The position numbers and the translations under genes were made by a program. Positions 1 to 8,034 of a DNA stretch of 27,586 bases are shown here, one piece after another (position 1 is the stretch's first letter; each line of letters begins with the position of its first letter). The stretch is taken from NCBI GenBank assembly GCA_020025875.1, contig JAHHRI010000015.1, forward strand, positions 1-27,586, read 5' to 3'. Under the pieces are notes generated by a model. That model saw nothing but the letters and a program-made list of their open reading frames with translations, ran no database searches and was not told the DNA's origin. The stretch is from Alphaproteobacteria bacterium. Lineage in GTDB: Bacteria; Pseudomonadota; Alphaproteobacteria; RF32; CAG-239.

Positions 1-29
1 ATTAATAATAATGCAAAAAGGATATTCCC

Positions 30-836
30 ATGAGACTGATTATTTCTCCCGATTATGAGCAATGTTCGCAATGGGTTGCCAACTATGTCGCTTACAAAAT
101 CAAAGCGGCGCACCCAACGGAAAGCAAACCTTTTGTGATGGCCATTGCTGCCGGAAGTTCACCGCTTGGCACGTTTGAGCGTCTGATCACCATGTTTCGC
201 AAAGGCAAACTTTCATTCCGGAACGTTGTCATTTTCAATATGGACGAATATGTCGGTTTAAGCCCTGACGACGAACACAGCTACCATCATTTTTTATGGA
301 AAAAGTTTTTTGACCATATCGACATCAAGAAAAGCAATGTTCATCTTCTAAACGGCCAAACCACAGACTTTGCCAAAGAATGCGCCTCCTATGAAAAGCT
401 GATCCGCAGTTACGGAGGAATCGACCTGCTGATTGGCGGCGTGGGCGAAGACGGGCATATTGCTTTCAACGAACCGGGGTCGTCACTGGCATCGCGCACC
501 CGCGTTAAAACGCTAAACAAAAACACCATCAAAGCCAATGCCCGATTTTTTGACAACAACGTCGACATGGTGCCGAAAAACGTGCTGACCATAGGCATTG
601 CCACGATTATGGACGCCAAAGAAGTGATGATTATTGCCAGCGGCGACAAAAAAGCAAAAGCTTTGCATTGTGCCATTGAAGGCAGCGTTAACCATATGTG
701 CCCGATCAGCATTTTGCAAATGCACCCCCATGCGCTGATCGTCTGCGACGAAGAAGCCACTTTCGAACTAAAAGCGGAAACCGTTCGTTATTTTAAGGAA
801 AACGAAGAAGTCAAAATGCCGCAAAAGAAAAAATAA
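30..836 (+). CDS. nagB: Glucosamine-6-phosphate deaminase
   Basis: Cytoplasmic enzyme converting glucosamine-6-phosphate to fructose-6-phosphate and ammonia, feeding amino-sugar carbon into glycolysis. The protein has 268 residues, close to the 266 of E. coli NagB, and the numbering matches almost exactly. The active-site FNMDEY segment places Asp72-Glu73, and GEDGHIAFNEPGSS places Asp141, His143 and Glu148. Residues known in E. coli as the N-acetylglucosamine-6-phosphate allosteric site (Ser151, Arg158, Lys160, Tyr254) are at the same positions, so an allosteric hexamer is plausible. The start ATG has an AAGGAT ribosome site about 7 nt upstream. Only 29 bp lie before it in the window, so its promoter or upstream operon partners are not visible. 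A strong terminator follows at 858-900. Confidence 0.96.
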   Translation: MRLIISPDYEQCSQWVANYVAYKIKAAHPTESKPFVMAIAAGSSPLGTFERLITMFRKGKLSFRNVVIFNMDEYVGLSPDDEHSYHHFLWKKFFDHIDIKKSNVHLLNGQTTDFAKECASYEKLIRSYGGIDLLIGGVGEDGHIAFNEPGSSLASRTRVKTLNKNTIKANARFFDNNVDMVPKNVLTIGIATIMDAKEVMIIASGDKKAKALHCAIEGSVNHMCPISILQMHPHALIVCDEEATFELKAETVRYFKENEEVKMPQKKK

Positions 837-857
837 ACAGTATCATAAACCAACCGA

Positions 858-900
858 CAAGCCTTTTCTTGAACTTTTTAAAGAAAAGGCTTGTTTCGTT
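858..900 (+). terminator. Rho-independent terminator of nagB
   Basis: A perfect 13-bp stem (858-870 with 881-893) encloses a 10-nt loop and runs into TTTCGTT. It begins 22 nt after the nagB stop and separates nagB from recA. Confidence 0.85.
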
Positions 901-959
901 GCCAAACAACCGATTGCAACCGGCTGTTATTTTTTCCGTAAACAAAACAAAAAAAACAC

Positions 960-988
960 TTGCCAAAAGAACATTTTTAGAACATTGT
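960..988 (+). promoter_or_regulatory. recA promoter with alphaproteobacterial SOS (LexA) box
   Basis: GAAC-N7-GAAC at 969-983 (GAACATTTTTAGAAC) is the reverse complement of the GTTC-N7-GTTC direct repeat known as the LexA operator of Alphaproteobacteria. It lies between a TTGCCA -35-like hexamer (960-965) and a CATTGT -10-like hexamer (983-988) spaced 17 bp, about 100 bp before the recA start. LexA binding there would block RNA polymerase. The box is read directly. The exact -10 is less certain, because TTGTAG at 985 is an alternative. Confidence 0.75.
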
Positions 989-1086
989 AGATTTCAGCGG
1001 ATAACTGTAAAGCGCCGTTTGCAATCGGCGGCAAATTATCGGATAGTATAAAAAATTTAAGACAACAACAAGAAGGTACAAGCAAA

Positions 1087-2118
1087 ATGGAAAAAGACAA
1101 AGCATTGGACGCTGCCCTGACACAAATTGAAAGAACTTTCGGCAAAGGTTCAATTATGCGGCTCGGACAAAACACCAACATCGACATCGAGGCGATTTCC
1201 ACCGGTTCGCTTGGAACTGATATTGCTTTGGGAATAGGCGGTTTGCCCAAAGGCCGCATCATCGAAATCTATGGACCGGAAAGCTCCGGCAAAACCACCT
1301 TTGCTCTAAGCGTGGTGGCTCAAGCACAAAAAAAAGGCGGCACCTGTGCGTTTGTCGATGCCGAACACGCCCTTGATCCCTCCTATGCCAAAAAAATCGG
1401 CGTAGACATTGAAAATCTGCTGGTTTCTCAGCCCGATTCCGGCGAACAGGCGCTGGAAATTGCCGACACCTTGGTGCGTTCAGGCGCTATCGACGTGCTG
1501 GTGGTCGATTCGGTTGCCGCCCTCGTTCCTAAAGCCGAGTTGGAAGGAGAAATGGGCGATTCCCACATGGGGCTGCAAGCCCGACTGATGAGTCAGGCAC
1601 TACGCAAGCTCACTTCAACCGTTTCCCGCTCCAATACTCTGATTATCTTTATCAATCAAATCCGCATGAAAATCGGCGTCATGTTCGGCAGTCCGGAAAC
1701 AACCACGGGCGGCAACGCATTAAAATTCTACGCTTCCGTTCGCCTAGACATTCGCCGCATTGGCGCAATCAAAGACAAAGACGAAGTGATCGGCAGCCAA
1801 ACCAGAATTAAAATTGTCAAAAATAAAGTAGCTCCTCCGTTTAAGACGGTTGACTTCGATATCATGTATGGGGAAGGCATTTCCAAAACCGGCGAGTTAA
1901 TTGATCTCGGTGTCAAAGCCGGTCTGGTTGAAAAGTCCGGCGCATGGTTTTCTTACAAAGGCGACAAGCTTGGACAAGGCAGAGAAAATGCCAAAATCTT
2001 TTTGCGCGATCACCCTGAAATTGCCAACGAAATAGAAAACAAGATCCGTGCAGATGCCGGACATCTGACGGTGGAAATGATGGGCGATGACGAAAACGAT
2101 GCTCACGACGAAGATTAA
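1087..2118 (+). CDS. recA: Recombinase A
   Basis: RecA is the DNA-dependent ATPase that pairs homologous strands and triggers LexA self-cleavage in the SOS response. The 343-residue length is typical. The Walker A motif GPESSGKT is at residues 63-70, followed by the conserved DAEHALDPSYAKKIGVD segment, VVDSVAALVPKAELEG, and the L2-region FINQIRMKIGVMFGSPETT stretch. The tail is acidic (DDENDAHDED), as in other RecA proteins. The start ATG follows an AGAAGGT ribosome site and the long leader carries a LexA-type box, so DNA-damage induction is expected. It is a single-gene unit bounded by terminators on both sides. Confidence 0.98.
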   Translation: MEKDKALDAALTQIERTFGKGSIMRLGQNTNIDIEAISTGSLGTDIALGIGGLPKGRIIEIYGPESSGKTTFALSVVAQAQKKGGTCAFVDAEHALDPSYAKKIGVDIENLLVSQPDSGEQALEIADTLVRSGAIDVLVVDSVAALVPKAELEGEMGDSHMGLQARLMSQALRKLTSTVSRSNTLIIFINQIRMKIGVMFGSPETTTGGNALKFYASVRLDIRRIGAIKDKDEVIGSQTRIKIVKNKVAPPFKTVDFDIMYGEGISKTGELIDLGVKAGLVEKSGAWFSYKGDKLGQGRENAKIFLRDHPEIANEIENKIRADAGHLTVEMMGDDENDAHDED

Positions 2119-2128
2119 ACAATCTTTT

Positions 2129-2186
2129 TAGAAAACAACGCGGCTTCCGCTGCAACTTAGAAAACAACGCGGCTTCCGCTGCAACT
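2129..2186. repeat. Exact tandem duplication of 29 bp
   Basis: Two identical, directly abutting 29-bp copies lie at 2129-2157 and 2158-2186, just after the recA stop. Each contains GCGGCTTCCGC, able to form a tiny hairpin. The last four bases of copy 2 form the outer edge of the recA terminator stem. Confidence 0.9.
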
Positions 2187-2228
2187 CTCCTCTTTTTGTA
2201 AGCTTTTTAAAAAGAGGAGAGTTTTTTT
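2183..2228 (+). terminator. Rho-independent terminator of recA
   Basis: A perfect 15-bp stem (2183-2197 with 2209-2223) with an 11-nt loop ends in a run of seven T (2222-2228). Part of its right arm plus the T run (2212-2235) reappears at 2394-2415 without the matching left arm, as a decayed copy. Confidence 0.92.
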
Positions 2229-2241
2229 ATTCCCGCCCTTT

Positions 2242-2323
2242 ATCACCACCTACCACCCTGCCATCTCTTGGATAAACTTATCGGCAACCGCCATCACCAC
2301 CTACCGCCCTACCCATTTCTTGG
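2242..2323. repeat. Imperfect ~30-bp direct repeat pair
   Basis: ATCACCACCTACCACCCT at 2242-2259 recurs with one change at 2293-2310. Each copy is followed by a similar C(C/A)(T/C)TTCTTGG-like segment (to 2271 and to 2323), giving a period of about 51 bp. This is part of the gene-free mosaic between recA and tRNA-His. No credible ORF lies here. Confidence 0.65.
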
Positions 2324-2369
2324 GGGACTTGGCTCATAGATAAAGAACCTCCGCACGCTATGCCTGCAC
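2321..2369. repeat. Left copy of ~49-bp direct repeat flanking the minisatellite
   Basis: The segment from the G-run through GCTCATAGATAAAG and on to GCACGCTATGCCTGCAC matches 2851-2900. The 38-bp core at 2332-2369 and the 39-bp core at 2862-2900 differ by a single inserted C. Each core ends in an imperfect hairpin (GCACGC-TAT-GCCTGC). The two copies bracket the minisatellite in the same orientation. Confidence 0.85.
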
Positions 2370-2483
2370 CTACTCTTTGATAAATTTTCTCAGAAGAGGA
2401 GAGTTTTTTATTCCCCCCACCCTGTGCTGTCCCTTTTTCATTGATATAAACTATTTGGAAAATGGATATAGGTCGTGTTTGGG

Positions 2484-2835
2484 ACGGAAAATGAGCGGTT
2501 GGGAAATGTATCGGCAGCTATTGCGGTTGGGGGCGGAAAATGAGCAGTTGGGAAATGTATCGGCAGCTATTGCGGTTGGGGGCGGAAAATGAGCGGTTGG
2601 GAAATGTATCGGCAGCTGTTGCGTTGGGGGCGGAAAATGAGTGGTTGGGAAATGTATCGGCAGCTATTGCGGTTGGGGACAGAAAATGAGTGGTTGGGAA
2701 ATGTGTCGGCAGCTGTTGCGTTGGGGGCGGAAAATGAGTGGTTGGGAAATGTGTCGGCAGCTGTTGCGTTGGGGGCGGAAAATGAGTGGTTGGGAAATGT
2801 GTCGGCAACTATCGTGTTTGTGACAGAAAATGAGC
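2484..2835. repeat. 48/49-bp minisatellite (VNTR-like), about seven units
   Basis: The motif AAAATGAG recurs with the G of ATGAG-type starts at 2491, 2540, 2589, 2637, 2686, 2734, 2782 and 2830, that is, spacings of 49, 49, 48, 49, 48, 48 and 48 bp. Each unit contains GGTTGGGAAATGTRTCGGCAG and a G-rich GGTTGGGGGCGG junction. The top strand is strongly G-rich. Because unit length alternates between 48 and 49, no reading frame is kept across the array, although single 48-bp units translate as a 16-residue repeat. The later units share GTGTCGG and GAGTGG variants, which suggests ongoing unit duplication. Confidence 0.95.
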
Positions 2836-2850
2836 CCCCTTCCCCTCTAT

Positions 2851-2900
2851 CGGGGAGCTTAGCTCATAGATAAAGCAACCTCCGCACGCTATGCCTGCAC
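2851..2900. repeat. Right copy of ~49-bp direct repeat flanking the minisatellite
   Basis: This is the partner of 2321-2369, in the same orientation and with one extra C. It lies immediately next to the tRNA-His terminator. Confidence 0.85.
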
Positions 2901-2941
2901 AAAAAAACGGAGAATTGCCGTTTTTGGTGCATTCTCCGTTT
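2901..2941 (-). terminator. Terminator downstream of tRNA-His
   Basis: A perfect 11-bp stem (2905-2915 with 2931-2941) has a 15-nt loop. On the minus strand it is followed by a run of seven T (the A run at 2901-2907). It sits 32 nt beyond the tRNA 3' end. Confidence 0.8.
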
Positions 2942-2972
2942 GATAAGCCTGTTAATTTAGCTTCGTATAATC

Positions 2973-3050
2973 TGGGGCGAAAGATGAGACTCGAACTCAC
3001 GACACCCGGTACCACAAACCGGTACTCTAACCAACTGAGCTACTTTCGCC
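2973..3050 (-). tRNA. tRNA-His (anticodon GTG)
   Basis: Read on the minus strand, the cloverleaf is complete. The eight-pair acceptor includes the extra G-1 opposite C73 that is characteristic of tRNA-His. The anticodon stem CCGGT/ACCGG holds loop TTGTGGT (anticodon GTG). The T arm contains TTCGAGT. CCA is encoded. Promoter and terminator flank it closely, so it looks monocistronic. Confidence 0.95.
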
Positions 3051-3065
3051 ATTGTCTAGAAAAGA

Positions 3066-3094
3066 CTTTTACAAAATCCGCAACAGAAAGTCAA
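3066..3094 (-). promoter_or_regulatory. Promoter of tRNA-His
   Basis: The minus strand shows TTGACT (3089-3094), exactly 17 bp, then TAAAAG (3066-3071), about 15 bp before the tRNA 5' end. Confidence 0.7.
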
Positions 3095-3148
3095 GCGAAA
3101 AAAACAACAGTTTGCCATTATTCGTCAAAATGACACAACAAACGCTTG

Positions 3149-4981
3149 TTATCGGTGAAATAATTTGTCAATATCTTTCAATTTTAACTCTATATAAGTT
3201 GGACGACCGTGATTACACTGGCCGGAATTGGGCGTTTGTTCCATTTCGCGCAACAAGTGGTTCATTTCCGCCAGATTGAGGCTGCGCCCTGCCCGCACGG
3301 AGCCATGACAAGCCATTGTGGCAACGATATGGTTTAACTTTTCTTCCAATGCAAAATTTCTGCCCCATTCGGCAATTTGCTCCGCCATATCGCGAATCAG
3401 CTTTTGTATGTCGCAGTCTTTGAGCATGGCGGGAACTTCCCGCACAATCACCGCTGCCGGACCAAATTCTTCTACCAATAAGCCAAGTTGCTCAAGGTTG
3501 GCGGCATTTTCCAACAGACATTGCTTATCTGCCAAATCCAGCTCAACAATTTCGGGAATCAGCAATATCTGAGTGATCGGCTTGCGTCCCTCGTTGAGCG
3601 CTTTTTTCATTTTTTCCATCACAATCCGCTCATGAGCGGCATGTTGATCAATCAGCACAATGCTGTCTTCGGTTTGAGAAATGATATAAGTGTGATGAAA
3701 TTGCGCCTTAGCTTGCCCCAAAACACCATCGGCAGCATCACAAGCACTGCCGTCGTCATCTTCGGCACGGACGGAAAATTTTCTCTCCAACTCCGGCAGC
3801 ACGGCTGTCCGCGGACGCGACGGCATCGGGGGCAATCGCCCGAAAGCTGAAGCCGGCGGCTGATGATAATCGTTTAAAACGACAGTTTCTTCTTGTTGGT
3901 CACTCATAACGAAGGGAGCCGTCATCGCTGCCAAGCTATCTCTTAGCAGGCTTTGTGTATTGGTCGGCTGTGCCGTTTGCCTGCTGCCTGTCGACAAGGC
4001 GTTGCGAACGGCACTGACCAATAAACCGCGAACCGCCGCGCCGTCAAAAAAACGAACTTCTGCCTTAGTCGGGTGTACGTTCACATCAACATAATCCGGA
4101 TCAATATCAAAAAACAAAGCGCATAGCGGATAACGCCCTATTTCCAACACACCTTGATAAGCTCCTTTAAGAGCGCCAAGCAGCAATTTGTCGCGCACCG
4201 GTCGATTATTAACAAACAGATACTGGGACAATGAATTGGCTTTATTATAGGTCGGCAAGCTGATATAGCCGCTGATACGGAGATGATCACGCTCGGCAAC
4301 AAGCAGCAAAGAGTTTTCTCCAAACTCTCGCCCCATCACATCGCTCAGACGTTTTAGACGAGAATTGAACAACTCTCCCTGACAACCGTTAAGATTGATT
4401 TTTTTCTTTTGACCGTCAACCAGATAAAAAGAAATATGCGGATTGGCCAAGGCAATTCGATTGACAATGTCAACACATTGCGCTACCTCGCCGGCCGCGG
4501 TTTTCAAAAACTTAAGCCGCGCCGGAGCGGCATAAAACAAATCGCGCACTTCCACTCTGGTACCAACGGCTGCCGCTGCCGGTACGATACTCTGCCGAAT
4601 TCCGCCGTGAACTTCAATTTGCCAACCGTTTTCCGCTTGTTTGGTGCGGGAGGTGATGGCAAGTTTGGCAATGGAAGATATGGACGGCAACGCCTCACCG
4701 CGAAACCCGAGATAAGCGATATGAAACAAATCGTCATCGGGCAGCTTGGAAGTGGCGTGTCTTTCAACCGCCAATTCAAGATCCTCCCGCTCCATTCCCT
4801 TGCCGTTGTCTGTCACCGCAATCAGCGACTTTCCGCCGTCAACCAGCGTTATTTCAATTTTATCCGCACCGGCATCAATGGCGTTTTCGACCAATTCTTT
4901 GACCACCGAGGCAGGACGTTCGATCACTTCGCCGGCGGCAATCTGGTTAATCAAAGTGTTGGGCAGGATACGAATGGCCAT
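3149..4981 (-). CDS. mutL: DNA mismatch repair protein MutL (endonuclease type)
   Basis: MutL couples MutS mismatch recognition to strand incision. The 610-residue protein has the N-terminal GHKL ATPase motifs (VENAIDAGA around residue 31, DNGKGM at 58-63, GFRGEAL at 92-98), a variable linker of about 330-420, and a C-terminal dimerisation/nuclease domain. The metal-binding endonuclease motif DQHA-x2-E-x4-E is intact (DQHAAHERIVME, residues 445-456). It is accompanied by the later ACHGSVRAG and CNHGRP motifs, so this protein should nick DNA itself, as in bacteria lacking MutH. The start ATG has AAGGA 7 nt upstream. It is the last gene of the lspA-to-mutL run, 15 nt after pgi. Confidence 0.97.
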   Translation of the reverse strand: MAIRILPNTLINQIAAGEVIERPASVVKELVENAIDAGADKIEITLVDGGKSLIAVTDNGKGMEREDLELAVERHATSKLPDDDLFHIAYLGFRGEALPSISSIAKLAITSRTKQAENGWQIEVHGGIRQSIVPAAAAVGTRVEVRDLFYAAPARLKFLKTAAGEVAQCVDIVNRIALANPHISFYLVDGQKKKINLNGCQGELFNSRLKRLSDVMGREFGENSLLLVAERDHLRISGYISLPTYNKANSLSQYLFVNNRPVRDKLLLGALKGAYQGVLEIGRYPLCALFFDIDPDYVDVNVHPTKAEVRFFDGAAVRGLLVSAVRNALSTGSRQTAQPTNTQSLLRDSLAAMTAPFVMSDQQEETVVLNDYHQPPASAFGRLPPMPSRPRTAVLPELERKFSVRAEDDDGSACDAADGVLGQAKAQFHHTYIISQTEDSIVLIDQHAAHERIVMEKMKKALNEGRKPITQILLIPEIVELDLADKQCLLENAANLEQLGLLVEEFGPAAVIVREVPAMLKDCDIQKLIRDMAEQIAEWGRNFALEEKLNHIVATMACHGSVRAGRSLNLAEMNHLLREMEQTPNSGQCNHGRPTYIELKLKDIDKLFHR

Positions 4982-4996
4982 TGCTGTTTCCTTTCG

Positions 4997-6637
4997 CTAT
5001 TTGCGGATTTTTTTGATCAAATTGATAAGACTGCGAGTTGAGCTGTCGTGCAGTCCGGAGGCGTGCCCCTGCAACTCCGGCAGAATACTCAAAGCCATCT
5101 GCTTGCCAAGTTCAACTCCCATCTGATCAAAAGAATCTATATTCCAGACAACGCCTTCGACAAACACTTTATGTTCATACATGGCCACCAACATACCCAA
5201 GGTATAGGGATCAACTTTTTTAATAACGATTGTGTTGGTCGGACGATTGCCGGTAAAAGATTTATAGCGCTTTAGACGGCTGATTTCCGCGGCGTTCTTA
5301 CCTGCCTTGCTCAACTCCAATGCTGCTTCTGCCACGGTTTTACCCCTCATCAGCGCTTCTCCTTGCGCCAGAGCGTTTGCCACCAAAATTTCATGATGTT
5401 CGCCAATCTCGTTATGAGAAATGGCGGGAACAATCAGATCCATCGGCACAACTCGGGATCCTTGATGCAAAAGCTGGAAAAACGAGTGTTGCACATCCGT
5501 TCCCGCACCGCCAAACAAAACCGGACCTGTGGCATATTTGACAAACTTATTGTTTTCGCTCACCGATTTGCCGTTGCTTTCCATATCCAACTGCTGCAAA
5601 TAGCTTGGCAGATAGCGCAAATCCTGATCATAAGGAACAATACCGTGAGCGGAAAATCCAAAAAAGTTATTGTACCAAACACCGAGCAGAGCCAAAATTA
5701 CCGGAATATTCTCGTAAAACGGCGTATGGCGAAAATGCAAATCCATGGCGTTGGCACCGTCGAGCATTTTTTCAAAATTTTCCATTCCGACAGCAAGGGC
5801 AATAGATAAACCGACTGCCGACCACATCGAATAACGCCCGCCGACAAAATCCCAAAATTCAAACATATTATCGGTATTGATGCCAAAACTTTCAACCTCT
5901 TTGGCGTTGGTAGAAACGGCAACAAAATGTTTGGCAACGGCAAATTCGCCCAACGCATCAATCAGCCACTTGCGGCAGGTTTTGGCGTTGGTCAAGGTTT
6001 CTATGGTCGTAAAGGTTTTGGAAACGATGACAAACAGAGTCGTTTCCGGATCAATTTGGCTCAAAACGTCTTCGCAGGCCGAACCGTCTATGTTGGAAAT
6101 AAAATAACATTTCACATCTTTTGCCCAATATTCTTTCAACGCCGTGGTCGCCATAACCGGCCCCAGATCAGACCCGCCGATACCGATATTGACGATATTG
6201 GTCAGTTTTTTGCCGGTAGCACCTCTAAATTCGCCATAGCGAACAGCATCGGTAAATTTCTTGATTTTTGCCAACACGGCGTTAATTTCCGGCATCACGT
6301 TTTTGCCGTCGACATACACCGGTGCGTTCTGTCGGTTGCGTAAAGCCGTATGCAGCACGGCCCGATTCTCGGTGATATTGATTTTTTCGCCGGTAAACAT
6401 GGCTTCGATTTTGTCATGCAGTTTTACTTCATCTGCCAGTTCCAGCAAATATTGCATTGTCTTTTCGTTAAAGCGGTTTTTGGAATAGTCCAAATAAAGC
6501 GGTCCGAGTTCAACGGCATACTTGGATCCGCGCTTGGAATCAAACGCAAACAGATTTTTCATTTCGATATTTTTAAAAAAACGATAATGGAGAGCCAGCT
6601 TTTTCCATGCTTTCGTTTTTGTAACGTTTCTGTCCAT
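4997..6637 (-). CDS. pgi: Glucose-6-phosphate isomerase
   Basis: Pgi interconverts glucose-6-phosphate and fructose-6-phosphate in the cytoplasm. The 546 residues match the usual ~550. Family segments seen are VNIGIGGSDLGPVMATTAL, FVGGRYSMWSAVGLS (sugar-phosphate binding), MESNGKSVSENN with the catalytic Glu, GTDVQHSFFQLLHQG with the catalytic His, and FDQMGVELGKQMA with the catalytic Lys near the C-terminus. The ATG has a strong AGGAG site located in the 11-nt gap after the upstream M16 gene, so it is co-transcribed. Together with nagB it supplies fructose-6-phosphate to glycolysis. Confidence 0.98.
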   Translation of the reverse strand: MDRNVTKTKAWKKLALHYRFFKNIEMKNLFAFDSKRGSKYAVELGPLYLDYSKNRFNEKTMQYLLELADEVKLHDKIEAMFTGEKINITENRAVLHTALRNRQNAPVYVDGKNVMPEINAVLAKIKKFTDAVRYGEFRGATGKKLTNIVNIGIGGSDLGPVMATTALKEYWAKDVKCYFISNIDGSACEDVLSQIDPETTLFVIVSKTFTTIETLTNAKTCRKWLIDALGEFAVAKHFVAVSTNAKEVESFGINTDNMFEFWDFVGGRYSMWSAVGLSIALAVGMENFEKMLDGANAMDLHFRHTPFYENIPVILALLGVWYNNFFGFSAHGIVPYDQDLRYLPSYLQQLDMESNGKSVSENNKFVKYATGPVLFGGAGTDVQHSFFQLLHQGSRVVPMDLIVPAISHNEIGEHHEILVANALAQGEALMRGKTVAEAALELSKAGKNAAEISRLKRYKSFTGNRPTNTIVIKKVDPYTLGMLVAMYEHKVFVEGVVWNIDSFDQMGVELGKQMALSILPELQGHASGLHDSSTRSLINLIKKIRK

Positions 6638-6648
6638 TTTAATTTCTC

Positions 6649-8034
6649 CTAGTCTGATTTAAAATTCCCAAGTCCGATGATTTTAAGGTTATCGGCCGTA
6701 AAATAGCGTGCCGCGGCTCGGTTTACCTCATCAAGCGTCACTTCGGAAATATAACGGTTGCGTTCTTGCAAAAAATGGATGCCGAGATCTTTCTGCTGCA
6801 TATAAACCAGCATTTCGGCAAGGGCGGATATATCGGCAAAACGCAAATTGTGCGAAGCCATCAGATAATTTTTAGCTTCCGCCAACTCTTTGGCAGAAAC
6901 GCCGCTTTGCCCCATCTTATTCCATTCTTCGTTGAAAATTTCTATAACTCGGTCAAAATTGGCAGGGGTAGCTGAAAAACCGCCGATAATCATTGCCGCT
7001 TTGTCAAAAATCGCAAGCCCCGTATAAACACCATAGGTCAGCCCCTCCCTTTCGCGGGCAGCCATATTAAGACGAGAACTCAACCCCGATCCGCCTAAAA
7101 TGTAGTTGGCAATGTAAAGCGGGTAAAAGTCCGCCGCGCCGCGCCGAGTGCCGAGTGCTGCGGTCATTGCCACGGTTTGCGGCAATTTTTTGTGATGAGC
7201 GATAAAACCGCCTGCCAACTTCGGCGCAACCTCAGAAACATCATCGGGCGCACCTTGTTGCGGCAAAGAGCCAAAAACTTTATCCAAAAGATGACCGGCC
7301 TCCTCTGCCGAAAGATCTCCGGCAATGCCGACAATCAGGTTAGACCGCCCCAATCGACTGTCGACAAACTGTTTTATATCCTGCGGTGTCAAGCGTTCAA
7401 TGTCTTCTTTTTTGCCAAGCGGATTGCTGCCGTATGGGTGCCCCCCGAAAAGCTCCCGATTGGCAAGCAGGCTGAGCTGTTGGCGAGGATTTTCGTTTTG
7501 GCTTTCAAGCATGGCATACATCTGCTTTTTGATCCGCTCAAGATCGCTTTTGTCTGCCTGCGGCTCATGCAAAATGTTCTGCAACATATCAAAAGCAATC
7601 GGCGCAAACTCTTTGGTGGTGAGCAATCTGCCGGAAAAATCATCACGATCCGCATCAAAGGTGATAGAAATGGCATAATTTTCCATTTTTTCCTTAAATG
7701 CCTGAGAATCAAGTCCTCCGGCAGCTTCGGAAATGAGAGCAGCCGTTATTTTGGACAACCCTGCCTGTCCTTTTTTCTCACTCCGAGCACCGGCATGGGC
7801 AAAGGCAAAATGAAGGCTGATGATGGGATTTGTTTTATCCGTCAGCAGATAGGCTCTGATTTTGTATTGCGGCGAAACCACCTCTGTTACCGGCAGCGAA
7901 AAACCGCGGCGGCCAAGTTCGGAATTTTTAACAAGCGCATCGGCATCAAACACAAAACGGCTTCGATAAACAAAAACGCCAAAAACGACGATGGCCGCCA
8001 GCAAAACCGCAAAAGCCGATTTTTTTCTATTCAT
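6649..8034 (-). CDS. M16 family protein, catalytically inactive partner
   Basis: This 461-residue protein has one N-terminal membrane helix (residues 7-22) followed by the two halves of an M16 (insulinase/PqqL-like) subunit. At the place of the zinc motif HxxEH the sequence reads GLSKITAALISEAAGG, so the metal ligands are absent. The R/Y-containing C-terminal substrate-binding region (SSRLNMAAREREGLTYGVY) is kept. This is the usual composition of two-subunit bacterial M16 proteases, with one catalytic and one non-catalytic chain. I chose the ATG at 8034, which overlaps the stop of the catalytic gene by 8 nt (ATGAATAG). The open frame extends further upstream but only as a shadow of that gene. 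Confidence 0.92.
   Translation of the reverse strand: MNRKKSAFAVLLAAIVVFGVFVYRSRFVFDADALVKNSELGRRGFSLPVTEVVSPQYKIRAYLLTDKTNPIISLHFAFAHAGARSEKKGQAGLSKITAALISEAAGGLDSQAFKEKMENYAISITFDADRDDFSGRLLTTKEFAPIAFDMLQNILHEPQADKSDLERIKKQMYAMLESQNENPRQQLSLLANRELFGGHPYGSNPLGKKEDIERLTPQDIKQFVDSRLGRSNLIVGIAGDLSAEEAGHLLDKVFGSLPQQGAPDDVSEVAPKLAGGFIAHHKKLPQTVAMTAALGTRRGAADFYPLYIANYILGGSGLSSRLNMAAREREGLTYGVYTGLAIFDKAAMIIGGFSATPANFDRVIEIFNEEWNKMGQSGVSAKELAEAKNYLMASHNLRFADISALAEMLVYMQQKDLGIHFLQERNRYISEVTLDEVNRAAARYFTADNLKIIGLGNFKSD

Noticed and set aside
2377..2873. Plus- and minus-strand open frames across the 48/49-bp array that look like 16-residue repeat proteins
   Set aside because: Unit length alternates between 48 and 49 bp, so the frame shifts repeatedly. 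No ribosome site or conserved start is seen. Non-coding repeat is the simpler reading.
2129..2900. CRISPR array
   Set aside because: The 29-bp pair is directly abutting with no spacers, and the 48/49-bp units have no conserved-repeat/unique-spacer structure. No cas genes are present.
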